This document shows positions 9,497 through 17,863 of a stretch of 64,000 nucleotides of DNA, piece by piece (positions within the stretch are counted from its first letter, which is position 1; each line of letters opens with the position of its first letter). A model generated the notes under the pieces. The model ran no database searches. It was not told the origin of the DNA and worked only from the letters and a program-made list of their open reading frames with translations. The position numbers and the translations under genes are program-made. The DNA comes from Croceibacterium xixiisoli (lineage in GTDB: Bacteria; Pseudomonadota; Alphaproteobacteria; Sphingomonadales; Sphingomonadaceae): the NCBI RefSeq assembly GCF_009827305.1, contig NZ_WTYJ01000002.1:620001-684000 (forward strand), read 5' to 3'.

Positions 9497-10489
9497 CTAT
9501 TGGCGCAGTGCGATCACCGTCCCGCCCTGGATATGTGAACCAAAATCACTGGCCGCCACAGCAAACGCCAATTCTTTGCCGCCAGGTCCGAAGAACCAGC
9601 CGCTCAGCTTCCAGGAAATGTCCGGTGAGGTGGCGTTTGTCAAAGTCCCGGACACCTGGCGCTTTGCCTTATCGATCGTTCCGCTGCCGGAGTGGAGAGC
9701 CACATCGGTATTTTCTGCAGCCGTGCGCCCAAGCTTGATGAATTGCAGCGTGAAGCTGACGGTCGATGCGGAATAATCCACATTGATGCTGGAGCGGGCA
9801 GGATCGATTGCAAAACCAGTGGCGCCGTCACCCCCGGCATCGGCGAAGGCAGGCGTGAATGTTGCGCTTCCCGTGGTCGGCAGGTCGTCCGTCAGCGTTG
9901 GCGCGCCGAACATGCAGTGATGCATGAGATCATATGTGCGTGAAGTGCCCTGACCATCGGCAAAATACAGGTTGTTCACGAATTCAGCCTTGGTTTCCCC
10001 CTGGCTGAAGGTAGAAATCCGGAAAGTTTTCAGCCCTTCGAACTCGACCGTGCGTTGGTACTCCAGTTTCAACGGTGAGGTGCTGCTGGCGGCCAGATCG
10101 GAGGCGCCGAACAGATGTTCTCTGGTGCCGTCGGGTTTGAATGCCCAATTGTCATCAGCCAGGGCAAGCGTACCATTGGCCTGTCGCGACAGCGTGGCGG
10201 TATCGCCAAATCCGGCAAGCGCGGGAACCTGCCGCCCGATAAAGCCCCACCAGATGGTGTCGTAGGATGCACAGGCCATCTCGAACATCTGATCGCCCTC
10301 CAACTCGGCCAGCCTGTGATAGACCGGCGATGGAGGCGGCGGGGGCGGGGGCGGGGGCGGTGCAGGTGTTGGCGGCGGAGTGACCGGGCTGGTTGGGCTC
10401 GGCGTCGGGGCCGGCCCATCATCATTGTTGCAGCCCGTCAGCAGGGCGGCCCCGATGAAAAGAATGGTCAGCGGCGAAGTCTTCTTCAT
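9497..10489 (-). CDS. TbpB-like lipoprotein, array member 1 (a)
   Basis: 330 residues. Start MKKTSPLTIL with lipobox LLTGC, so a predicted lipoprotein. A stalk follows that includes an uninterrupted run of ten prolines. The ectodomain opens with LAELEGDQMFEMAC, has the second family Cys in HHCMFGAPTLTDDLPTTG and ends with LSGWFFGPGGKELAFAV. The last motif matches the signature of the C-terminal barrel of transferrin-binding-protein-B-like lipoproteins (TbpB_B_D family). It is last in the array and only 34 bases after the VOC gene, so probably cotranscribed with it. Ligand unknown; nothing shows that it binds transferrin. Confidence 0.8.
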   Translation of the reverse strand: MKKTSPLTILFIGAALLTGCNNDDGPAPTPSPTSPVTPPPTPAPPPPPPPPPPSPVYHRLAELEGDQMFEMACASYDTIWWGFIGRQVPALAGFGDTATLSRQANGTLALADDNWAFKPDGTREHLFGASDLAASSTSPLKLEYQRTVEFEGLKTFRISTFSQGETKAEFVNNLYFADGQGTSRTYDLMHHCMFGAPTLTDDLPTTGSATFTPAFADAGGDGATGFAIDPARSSINVDYSASTVSFTLQFIKLGRTAAENTDVALHSGSGTIDKAKRQVSGTLTNATSPDISWKLSGWFFGPGGKELAFAVAASDFGSHIQGGTVIALRQ

Positions 10490-10523
10490 GAACCCTTGGT
10501 CCTGCTTTAGGTAAATGCCGCGC

Positions 10524-10907
10524 TTACGCCGGCAACTGCACCAGTTCGATCTCATGCCCGTCCGGGCTGCGCATGATTGCGACCCGGACCGGGCCGACAT
10601 CGACCACGCCGGTGATGTCGCTGGCGCCGCTTGCCAGCAGGCGATCATGGCTGACGGTGATGTCATCGCAATGGAAACCCACCGGGCCATGGGCATTGCC
10701 GATCTCGATCGCCCGGCCATCCTTGTATTGCAGCAGGATCAGGCTTGGCCCGCCCGGTTCACCGGGCAGGGAGAGGATATGTTCGAGGAATTCCTCCTCG
10801 TCGAAACTGGCGGCGATCTCGAACTCGAAGGCATCGCACCAGAAGTTCAGCGCTGGCTCCATCTCCGGCACGGCCAGCTTGAAGAAGTTCAGGCGGATGG
10901 CGGACAT
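10524..10907 (-). CDS. VOC / glyoxalase-fold protein
   Basis: 127 residues from MSAIRLNFFKLAVPEM, with AAGGAGA well placed upstream. A single vicinal-oxygen-chelate module pair: the N-terminal half covers LNFFKLAVPEMEPALNFW, the second half has VGFHCDDITVSHDRL and RSPDGHEIELVQLP. The His of GFHCDD and Glu of GHEIELVQ match positions used as metal ligands in this superfamily. It has no signal peptide, so it is cytosolic, unlike the exported lipoproteins on each side (37 and 34 bases away). Family members include glyoxalases, dioxygenases and resistance proteins; the specific activity is unknown. Confidence 0.8.
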   Translation of the reverse strand: MSAIRLNFFKLAVPEMEPALNFWCDAFEFEIAASFDEEEFLEHILSLPGEPGGPSLILLQYKDGRAIEIGNAHGPVGFHCDDITVSHDRLLASGASDITGVVDVGPVRVAIMRSPDGHEIELVQLPA

Positions 10908-10944
10908 ATCATCTCCTTCCAGGATCAATGGGTTGCCGATGACA

Positions 10945-11988
10945 TTATCGGCGACTTTTTGCCGCCGTCGACAGGGGGCGAACACCAACAACAGTGCCCG
11001 CCAATGGGGTGCCTTCCCCGAACGCCAGGCCGAGATTGGAGCCCTGCGGACCGAAGAACCAGCCTTGGATCCCATAGCCACCGACCACGCCGGCGGGCGC
11101 ATTTGTGCCGCTGATCCTGCGGCTGGCGCGATCGATCGTGGCTGCGATGGGAATGGTGCCGGGAACATCTACCCAGCTTTCCGCGGTGCTGCCTGATGCC
11201 GCGATCCGCTTCTCAAGCTTCAGCGTCCCTTCTACGGTATTGGTTGCGAAATCGACGATCAAGCTCGATCCATCGGCGACGATGCGGAGATCTTCACCCC
11301 TGCTGCCGGAGCTGTAGACGCTCCCGATCACGCCCAAAGTGGGATAGGTGGCGACCCCTGTGGTGGGCAGATCATCCACATAGGTCGGCGCGCCGAAGAC
11401 GCAAAACTGCACGGACGAGCCGCCGGTATAGCCGGAGCGTAATCGAGCGTGCTGAACATATCGCGCTGTTGCCGGATATTCGCCGGATATCAGGGAGGTT
11501 GTGGTTCCGCCATAATCGTTCGAAAATGAATACTGTATTCGCAGAGGATCCGCGGTGAAGGATTGCAGCTGTTGAAGGCGGCCCAGCAATCCATTCAGTT
11601 TGCCGGACCGGTAATTGTACCAGCCATTGTCCCGCAGCGATGCGTCGTCGGTCGATTCCCAGCCAATGCCATATATGTCAGCGAAACGGCGGAACCCGCC
11701 CAGGCTCGCTCCATGGCCGGTGGCACGGTCGACAATCTCGATTGAACTGCACGCCGTTTCAAAAATCTGATTGCCGGTCAGTTCGGTCAGCGTCTGGTAG
11801 CTGAAGGTCGGCGTGGGCGTGGGTGCCGGCGTTGGCTCCGGGGTCGGCTCCGGGGTTGGCGCGGGGCTCGATGGGCTTGGTGCCGGGGTAGTGGGGGCTG
11901 GCGTCGGCGCTGGAGAAGGCTTGTCGTCATTGCACCCGACAATGACCGCGCTGCCGACAAGCAGCGCAAGAACAGCAACATATTTCAT
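10945..11988 (-). CDS. TbpB-like lipoprotein, array member 2 (b)
   Basis: 347 residues from MKYVAVLALL; lipobox VIVGC. The stalk is a run of PTP, PEP and PAP units about 50 residues long. The ectodomain contains LTELTGNQIFETAC, VQFCVFGAPTYVDDLPTTG and IQGWFFGPQGSNLGLAFG. It is close to member e over most of the ectodomain (shared SFTADPLR, TAESWVD and ATIDRA blocks), so the two are recent paralogues. No terminator is obvious before the VOC gene 37 bases on, so b, VOC and a may form one transcript. Localization (outer membrane, possibly surface) is inferred from the family. Confidence 0.82.
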   Translation of the reverse strand: MKYVAVLALLVGSAVIVGCNDDKPSPAPTPAPTTPAPSPSSPAPTPEPTPEPTPAPTPTPTFSYQTLTELTGNQIFETACSSIEIVDRATGHGASLGGFRRFADIYGIGWESTDDASLRDNGWYNYRSGKLNGLLGRLQQLQSFTADPLRIQYSFSNDYGGTTTSLISGEYPATARYVQHARLRSGYTGGSSVQFCVFGAPTYVDDLPTTGVATYPTLGVIGSVYSSGSRGEDLRIVADGSSLIVDFATNTVEGTLKLEKRIAASGSTAESWVDVPGTIPIAATIDRASRRISGTNAPAGVVGGYGIQGWFFGPQGSNLGLAFGEGTPLAGTVVGVRPLSTAAKSRR

Positions 11989-12105
11989 AGTTTGGCCCCA
12001 CACTTCGAAGAATTCCTGCAGGCTCGCAGACATCGGGATTTTGTCAACGGATTGCAGTTCCTGTCATGCGGCGGCTGGGGTTTATACAGGTTCAAAAATT
12101 GTTGA

Positions 12106-12133
12106 GGCCCGGCCAGCATGCAGTGACCGGGCC
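12106..12133 (-). terminator. Terminator after array member c
   Basis: On the minus strand a ten-pair stem with one mismatch (GGCCCGGTCA with TGGCCGGGCC, loop CTGCATGC) is followed by TCAACAATTTTT. It begins nine bases after the stop of member c, so c is probably transcribed separately from b. Confidence 0.8.
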
Positions 12134-12141
12134 AACCTGTG

Positions 12142-13110
12142 TCAGCGTTTTGCCAACATTTTTCCGGAAACACCGATACTTTTCAGGCCATTGCTGGCGG
12201 AGGAAGCGAAGTTGAAGCCCATTTCTGCAGCTTGTGGACCAAAAAACCAACCGGACAAGCTGACAGCATGGTCGCCAAACTCGTCATTCTTCAAATAGCC
12301 CTCAAACCTTTGGTTTGCAGTATCAACTTCGACTGAACCAGTAAAAATCCCTATATCAGTGATCGGGCCTGTTTGGTTGAAATCAAATGAATTTCTTGCC
12401 TTGATGTCCAGCGTGATGCGCAATTGACCGGCTGCAGCGTCAAATGTTGCCGCAAATGTGCTGATTGTAGGATCGAAGCGAAGGTTAAGTATTTGAGCAC
12501 CCGGTTCAAGGATTGAACCACCCCCAACAAGATTGACCGCTGAATATGCCGACTCGTTTCGAATGGGCATATCGCTGGCCTGCGTCGGCGAACCTGCCAG
12601 GCAACTGTAAACCCGCTGCCCGCCACTAGCAAAAGATCGGATGAAGTCAGCCGGCGTCACGTATTCCGTTGTATTCGCGCCCGTATAGCCAAAACTGAAA
12701 GATTCCGAGAAAGAGCCGGCAACTGGTGTCAAGGGCTTGCGAAAAAAGAGGTGCTGGGGATTGACCTTGTCGGATTCGATAAAAATATTATCCAGATCTG
12801 TTTCGTGAAATGTCCAGCTCTTCGTGGTCGCGCTGTAAGATAAATTTGGTTTCCCGCTCAGAGAGGTGAAGAAAGGCGGGCTGGACGAACCGAGGGACGG
12901 GATCGCGCAGGCGGACGCAAATGTTCTGTCGGCAGTCAGGTCCGACACCTTGACATATGTCGGCGTTGGGGATGGCCTCGGTGTGGACGGGGTCGGCGTT
13001 GGTGCGCCAGCAGGCGGCGGTGTGGGCGCGGGTGTCGGTTTGTCATCATTGCCGCAACTGGCGAGAATGACGGTGCTGGCCGCAAAGGTCAGCAATTTTG
13101 CACGGTTCAT
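12142..13110 (-). CDS. TbpB-like lipoprotein, array member 3 (c)
   Basis: 322 residues. Start MNRAKLLTFA, lipobox ILASC, short Pro/Thr stalk to about residue 52. Ectodomain shows VSDLTADRTFASACA, a shifted second Cys in VYSCLAGSPTQASDMP and LSGWFFGPQAAEMGFNF at the C-terminus. It is the most divergent of the central members: DLPTTG is replaced by DMPIRN and the A+T content is visibly higher than in its neighbours. That pattern could mean faster evolution or separate acquisition. Its own terminator follows at 12106. Confidence 0.82.
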   Translation of the reverse strand: MNRAKLLTFAASTVILASCGNDDKPTPAPTPPPAGAPTPTPSTPRPSPTPTYVKVSDLTADRTFASACAIPSLGSSSPPFFTSLSGKPNLSYSATTKSWTFHETDLDNIFIESDKVNPQHLFFRKPLTPVAGSFSESFSFGYTGANTTEYVTPADFIRSFASGGQRVYSCLAGSPTQASDMPIRNESAYSAVNLVGGGSILEPGAQILNLRFDPTISTFAATFDAAAGQLRITLDIKARNSFDFNQTGPITDIGIFTGSVEVDTANQRFEGYLKNDEFGDHAVSLSGWFFGPQAAEMGFNFASSASNGLKSIGVSGKMLAKR

Positions 13111-13164
13111 ATTCCCCCCAATACCGTGAATTCGTCTTCAAAAGAAAACGCAACGGCCCTCCAG

Positions 13165-13197
13165 CGCACGGCGAGCAGCAAACCTGCCCGCCGTGCG
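13165..13197 (-). terminator. Terminator after array member d
   Basis: A 14-pair stem with one G-U pair and a five-base loop, starting about 20 bases after the stop of member d. On the minus strand the sequence downstream becomes T-rich (GTTTTCTTTT about 18 bases on). Confidence 0.75.
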
Positions 13198-13216
13198 AAC
13201 ATCATGCATCCGCGCC

Positions 13217-14227
13217 TCAGCGAACCCCAACGACCGTGGTGGTCGTCAACAGAGACCAACTGCTTGCCCCGTAAAGAATGGCGATTTCGGAAGCTTGCGG
13301 CCCGAAAAACCAGCCTCTCACCTGACTCATGTTCACCCGGTCGTCGCTGTTGGTCACCGTGCCGGTGAACTGCCTCTGTTCCCGATGGATCTGGCCGGTG
13401 ATCGTATAAGTGGCCAGATCGACCCAGTTTTCCGGCGTATCGGCAGATCCGGCCTTCAAACCCTGGAGCTTGAGCGACGCATTGAAAGTCGACGCCGCCA
13501 TATCGGCCGTGATGGACGATCCGCTTTGATCCACGCGGACGGTATACTGGTTGTCCTTCTGCAGATTGCCCATGAAAATCTGACCAACGGCGCCAATCGT
13601 CGGGTAGCTGATCGTGCCGGTGGTGGGCAGATCCGCTGGATCCGTTCGTGCGCCGAACAGGCAATTGTCATACAGGGTGGAACCGCGACCCAGCGCAATG
13701 TGGCGGCTGAATGCAGCATGCTGGACATAGCGTGCCGTCGCTGGGTGCTGGCGGATCGTCAACGTGTCGGTCCCGCCATATTCGGCGTTGCGCGAATAAT
13801 CCATCAGCAGCGGCGTGGCGGTGAAGGTCTTCAGCGCCATTGCGCCCATACCGGCGATATCGCTGCCGCCTTGCTTGTACAGCCAGGAATTGTCTTCCAG
13901 CGATGTGTTATCGGTCGATGTCCAGGCCAGATTGGTGGAACCGAACATTCTGTACTCCGGATGCTGCGGCCCCGGGTTGGCAAAGGTGTTCGGACTTTCG
14001 TAACCGGCGCAGGTCGTATCGAAGGTCTGATCACCGGTCAGTTCATTCAATTGCTTGTAGGTGAATGTCGGCGTCGGCGTTGGTTCCGGGGTCGGTTCCG
14101 GGCTGGGCGCAGGCGTGCTGTTGGTGGGCGCCGGAGTGGGGGCGGGCGAGGGGCTGTCGTCGTTGTCGCACGCGGCGAGCATCGCGGTGCTCATCAACAA
14201 GGCCGTCAAGGTAATGTATTTCATCAA
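13217..14227 (-). CDS. TbpB-like lipoprotein, array member 4 (d)
   Basis: 336 residues. Tandem ATG ATG start with GGGGGA upstream; either codon may be used. Lipobox MLAAC is followed by Asp at +2, which in enterobacteria would mark inner-membrane retention; the rule is not established for this group. The Pro-rich stalk (PSPEPTPEPTPTPT) leads into LNELTGDQTFDTTC, then DNCLFGARTDPADLPTTG and VRGWFFGPQASEIAILYG. The first third of the ectodomain differs strongly from members b and e while the stalk and C-terminal barrel are kept, as expected if the variable part contacts a ligand. Confidence 0.82.
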   Translation of the reverse strand: MMKYITLTALLMSTAMLAACDNDDSPSPAPTPAPTNSTPAPSPEPTPEPTPTPTFTYKQLNELTGDQTFDTTCAGYESPNTFANPGPQHPEYRMFGSTNLAWTSTDNTSLEDNSWLYKQGGSDIAGMGAMALKTFTATPLLMDYSRNAEYGGTDTLTIRQHPATARYVQHAAFSRHIALGRGSTLYDNCLFGARTDPADLPTTGTISYPTIGAVGQIFMGNLQKDNQYTVRVDQSGSSITADMAASTFNASLKLQGLKAGSADTPENWVDLATYTITGQIHREQRQFTGTVTNSDDRVNMSQVRGWFFGPQASEIAILYGASSWSLLTTTTVVGVR

Positions 14228-14283
14228 TTCCCCCTTTTTTCTTTGATATTGCTGCCACGAGGGGCGGCCATGTCAAACATTGA

Positions 14284-14314
14284 CCGCCTCTGCTCAGATT
14301 GTGAGCAGAGGCGG
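14284..14314 (-). terminator. Long perfect hairpin after array member e
   Basis: A perfect 13-bp inverted repeat (CCGCCTCTGCTCA with TGAGCAGAGGCGG) and a five-base loop, 113 bases downstream of the stop of member e and 57 bases before the start of d. No clear T-run follows, so termination is likely but not certain. Confidence 0.6.
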
Positions 14315-14426
14315 CCTTCGGCCCTTGCCGCTTCCGTCAACCAGATCAAGTTACATAGTATTTCGGGCAGGTGATCATGAACCGAAGGGTATTGATTCTT
14401 CGCTTGAATTGCTCTGGCCTGGCCAG

Positions 14427-15455
14427 CTAGCGCGTTCTTGCTGCGGAAGTCGCCGGAGCCACTTCGCGAGAGGCAGCAAAAGTCCCGATGGCCGGCACGC
14501 TGTCCCCGAAAACGAAACCGATGTTCGCGGCTTGGGGGCCAAAGAACCAACCATGGATGCCGTAATTGCCGCTTGTGCCCGCTGGCGGCGTGGTCCCGAT
14601 AATGCGGCGATTGGCGCGATCGATCGTGGCCGATACAGGGATGGTGCCGGCAAGATCGACCCAGCTTTCAGCAGTGTCGGCCGTGGCACGGATGCGCTTC
14701 TGCAGCTTCATCGATCCTGTGACCGTGTTGGCGGCAAAATCCACTGTCAGGCTGGATCCGTCGCTGGCCAGCCTAATGTCGCTCGCCCGCGTGCCGGATT
14801 CGTAGATCGTGCCGGTCAACCCCATGCTCGGGTAGCTGATCACCCCGCTGGAGGGTAGATCGTCGATATCGGTCGGCGCCCCGAACACGCAATATTGGCG
14901 CGAGTGGCCGGACCATGCCCGGTCGATGAATTGGGAAACATGCTGAACATGGCGCGCGGATGCCGGGTATTCAGCCGATATGATCACCGGCTCATTGCCG
15001 CCATATTCAGACCTCATCGCATATTGCATGCGCAAGGGATCGGCCGTGAAAGAGCTGAGCATTGTCGGCCCGCCAAGCATCGAAGTGATCTTACCGCCAT
15101 CATAGGTATACCAGCTGTTATCTTCTAAAGTGGCGTCGCTGGTGGAAGTCCAGCCAAGAGTGTAATTGCTGCCAAACGTGCGGAAACTTGCTGGCGCGGC
15201 GCCAAAATTGGCTGCTCTGTCCGAAAAATCCACACGGCTGCATGCCGTGTCGAACATCTGGTCGCCGGTCAGTTCATTCAGCATTTTGTAGGTGAAAGTC
15301 GGGGTAGGGGTCGGCTCCGGCGTCGGTTCGGGACTGGGAGCCGGTGTGCTGGCCGTGGGTGCAGGCGTCGGTGCCGGGGTCGGTTTGTCATCATTGCCGC
15401 AAGCGGCAAGCATTGCCGTACCGAGCAGCGCGGTCAGCATCACAGTATATTTCAT
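14427..15455 (-). CDS. TbpB-like lipoprotein, array member 5 (e)
   Basis: 342 residues from MKYTVMLTALL with AGGGG upstream; lipobox MLAAC. The stalk is nearly identical to that of member d. The ectodomain begins LNELTGDQMFDTAC, carries RQYCVFGAPTDIDDLPSSG and ends with IHGWFFGPQAANIGFVFG. It shares long blocks with b (SFTADPLR, SSLTVDFA, TAESWVDL, ATIDRANRR), showing recent duplication with the two copies now separated by c and d. Function unknown; family membership strong. Confidence 0.83.
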   Translation of the reverse strand: MKYTVMLTALLGTAMLAACGNDDKPTPAPTPAPTASTPAPSPEPTPEPTPTPTFTYKMLNELTGDQMFDTACSRVDFSDRAANFGAAPASFRTFGSNYTLGWTSTSDATLEDNSWYTYDGGKITSMLGGPTMLSSFTADPLRMQYAMRSEYGGNEPVIISAEYPASARHVQHVSQFIDRAWSGHSRQYCVFGAPTDIDDLPSSGVISYPSMGLTGTIYESGTRASDIRLASDGSSLTVDFAANTVTGSMKLQKRIRATADTAESWVDLAGTIPVSATIDRANRRIIGTTPPAGTSGNYGIHGWFFGPQAANIGFVFGDSVPAIGTFAASREVAPATSAARTR

Positions 15456-15560
15456 GAAAGCCCCTGACATGTGTTTGATACAAAATGACAGTGCAGGGGA
15501 AACTGTCAATCATGGTGATATCATGTCACAAACCAGCGGTTTTACTGCGACATTTGGGTA

Positions 15561-15588
15561 ACGAGGGGCACCAGCGGGTGCCCCTCGT
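15561..15588 (-). terminator. Perfect hairpin after array member f
   Basis: A perfect 12-bp stem (ACGAGGGGCACC with GGTGCCCCTCGT) and AGCG loop, starting five bases after the stop of member f. No strong T-run follows on the minus strand. Confidence 0.7.
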
Positions 15589-15593
15589 ATCAA

Positions 15594-16661
15594 TCACGTG
15601 GTGGGTGTGGAACTCGACGTGGGCGTCGGCGTGGGCAGCGGCTTGCGCAACACAATCGCCGTCCCTGTCGCGGTCAACTGGTTCGTGGTGCCGGGCTCGC
15701 GCGACTGGATCGAGAAGGAATAGCCGGTCTCGGTCATGCGCGGTCCGAACGACCAGCCGGCGATCTGGGCCGCAACGATGTCCCTGTTGCTGCTCGTAAG
15801 CGCACCGTAAAAGCTGGTGCTCGCGGGTGTGATCGTCGCATTGGTGGTGTAGGTGCCAAGGTCGACAACCGTGGTCTGCACGGTGCTGTCCACGACTTTC
15901 CGACCCTTCAGCTCGATCGTCAAAACCAGCGTGTTGTTCTTGGTATTGACCTTGCCGGCCGTTACCTTGGAATCTCCGGGAACAAACACATAGGTGCCGG
16001 CATTCGCGCCGCCGCTGATCACCCCATTGCCGGTCAGGTTCATCGGTTCGAGGGCGATATCGGCTTCGGTCGTTGGCAGATCGGTTGCCAGCGTCGGAAC
16101 GCCCAGAACGCATTCATGACGCGACAAGGCACCGCCAGGCCCGGCGACCGTGGCAACAACGCGGCGGGTGTAAGCAATATGCAACAGCGGTGTGACCGGT
16201 CCTGTGACCTGCAGGATTTCAACCGCACCCGCTGATGTGGTGTGACGGTAAATTACATCGCTGGAGCCTGTCGTTGCTGCGACTTTGTCTGCGGGGACAA
16301 AATTGGTGTCGACACCATTGGCCGTGAATTTCCAGGTATCTGCAGCGGAGCGCACCAGAGTAGGCCCAGTCCCGAATACCGTGGCGGGCGTTACCGCCTG
16401 GTTGGATATCTGCAGGCTGCTGCAGGATGTCTTGAATGTCTGCGGCAGTTTAAGGGCATCTGGAACCCCGGTGGTGTCGGCAGTGATGGCAAGCATCTGC
16501 GCCCAGGTCGCATAGCTGGGCGGGGCCGGGGTTGTTGGCCCCGGCGTCGGATCTGTGGGCGACGGGGAAGGGGCCGGCGTGGGTGCGTCATCGTCACCAC
16601 CGCCGCAGCTTGCCACGATCGATGCAGAGGCCAGCAGCGCCAGCCATCCCCTCTTGTTCAT
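15594..16661 (-). CDS. TbpB-like lipoprotein, array member 6 (f)
   Basis: 355 residues. Start MNKRGWLALLA, lipobox IVASC, then GGGDDD and a Pro/Thr stalk. The ectodomain is the most distant of the six: the opening block is replaced by LPQTFKTSCSSLQIS, but the second Cys is kept in HECVLGVPTLATDLPTTE and the C-terminal motif survives as IAGWSFGPRMTETGYSFS. Unlike the others it ends in a Pro/Thr/Ser tail (about the last 15 residues). It is first in the array and is separated from e by a perfect hairpin. Confidence 0.78.
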   Translation of the reverse strand: MNKRGWLALLASASIVASCGGGDDDAPTPAPSPSPTDPTPGPTTPAPPSYATWAQMLAITADTTGVPDALKLPQTFKTSCSSLQISNQAVTPATVFGTGPTLVRSAADTWKFTANGVDTNFVPADKVAATTGSSDVIYRHTTSAGAVEILQVTGPVTPLLHIAYTRRVVATVAGPGGALSRHECVLGVPTLATDLPTTEADIALEPMNLTGNGVISGGANAGTYVFVPGDSKVTAGKVNTKNNTLVLTIELKGRKVVDSTVQTTVVDLGTYTTNATITPASTSFYGALTSSNRDIVAAQIAGWSFGPRMTETGYSFSIQSREPGTTNQLTATGTAIVLRKPLPTPTPTSSSTPTT

Positions 16662-16961
16662 TGTATCGTCCTCAAATCACGTTTGTGGCGGTGCTCTACC
16701 TGCCGGCACACGCTGTCAATTGCTTTAACGTGTGAACGGGGGAAAGGCACCCTCTGCGGTGGGCCGTGCGAAACGCCCGCTGAACCTTGGCTGAAACCGT
16801 TCCGATACGTCGCACAATTCTGCATGAATGGCAGGCTGTGCCGGATCCCCGGCGCAGGTTTTGCGCTTGTCATTGCCGGGCAGGCGCGGCAGCAATCAGG
16901 GCAGGAGCAGGGACACATGGCCCCACGCCATGGAAATAACCCTGCCAGGAAAGGGTTCAAC

Positions 16962-17699
16962 ATGCGTTCGAAACAGATTGCCGGTGCCTTTGTGGCAGGT
17001 TTGACAATGCTGGCGGTGGTGCCTGCCGCGCTGGCTCAACAGCCACTGTTCCCGGTTGTGGACGTCAACCGTGACACCGTTCCCGCCGGCACGCCGGCCG
17101 CGTTCGAAAAGGCCTTCCCCGCCGCGCAGCGCAACAGCGCCAAGGTCGAGGTGCAGGAGAACGCCTATGAATTCGTACCGCTGACGCTGATCCCGTTGGG
17201 TGAGGACAAGACCGCCCTGATCAGCACGGGCGCCAATGAATGCACTGGGCAGGCCTGCGCCGGGCTCAATTCGGTGCACTATCTCTCCGGCCCCGAGAGG
17301 GCGGATTACAGCGTCACCGGCGAATGGCTGGACGTGGGCATGACCGGCGTGGTCGGCAATCCCGCCAGCCGCTGGGGCTGGACCGATGCGATTGCCGATG
17401 TGCCCGTACTCTACACCCAGGGCGGCGGCGTGTGGCAGGGTTATGCCTGCGACAAGGCGGTGCTGACAGCTTTGGCTGCAGACGGGCCGACAGAAATCGC
17501 CGTTATCCCGATCGGCTATTCCAATGGCGGCGCAGTGGAAGATGGCGTGATCAATCTGGATGGCCAGATCACCGCAGCGGAGAAGGGCAAGAGCTTCACC
17601 GTCACCTACACCGGCACGGACAGTTTCAGCGAAACCTATGTCCGCCAGGCAGACGGCAAATATGCGCTGCAAGGCGCAACGAAAGTCCCCTCTTGCTGA
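16962..17699 (+). CDS. Secreted protein of unknown function
   Basis: 245 residues from MRSKQIAGAFVAG, with GGAAAGGG upstream; an apparent frame extending further upstream is out of keeping with this signal peptide, which ends near LAQQ. The mature protein is acidic, contains three Cys (GANECTGQACAG and the C-terminal VPSC plus GYACDK), so it may have disulfide bonds in the periplasm. I recognise no catalytic motif. A strong hairpin follows. It diverges from the lipoprotein array (gap 300 bases), so the two may share a regulatory region, but no operator is evident. Confidence 0.75.
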   Translation: MRSKQIAGAFVAGLTMLAVVPAALAQQPLFPVVDVNRDTVPAGTPAAFEKAFPAAQRNSAKVEVQENAYEFVPLTLIPLGEDKTALISTGANECTGQACAGLNSVHYLSGPERADYSVTGEWLDVGMTGVVGNPASRWGWTDAIADVPVLYTQGGGVWQGYACDKAVLTALAADGPTEIAVIPIGYSNGGAVEDGVINLDGQITAAEKGKSFTVTYTGTDSFSETYVRQADGKYALQGATKVPSC

Positions 17700-17726
17700 G
17701 GCAGTGACGGCGCCCATAACTCGGTG

Positions 17727-17757
17727 TCAGCCGGAAAAATGATCGTTTTCCGGCTGA
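17727..17757 (+). terminator. Hairpin terminator after the secreted-protein gene
   Basis: A perfect 12-bp inverted repeat (TCAGCCGGAAAA with TTTTCCGGCTGA) with a seven-base loop, 28 bases after the stop at 17699. The U-tract is inside the stem, so it may act in either direction. Confidence 0.7.
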
Positions 17758-17863
17758 TGGCTCTGGCTTGGCGCAATTGTTAAGCCGGCTCTTACGGCTG
17801 TCAGCTACTGATTGGCTCATGTCGAGCAGTATGCCAGGCCGTCGGAATGTATCGAGAGCATGA

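Noticed and set aside
16242-16961. Upstream extension of the secreted-protein gene at 16962
   Set aside because: The extension lies over lipoprotein member f and would remove the clear signal peptide of the shorter start.
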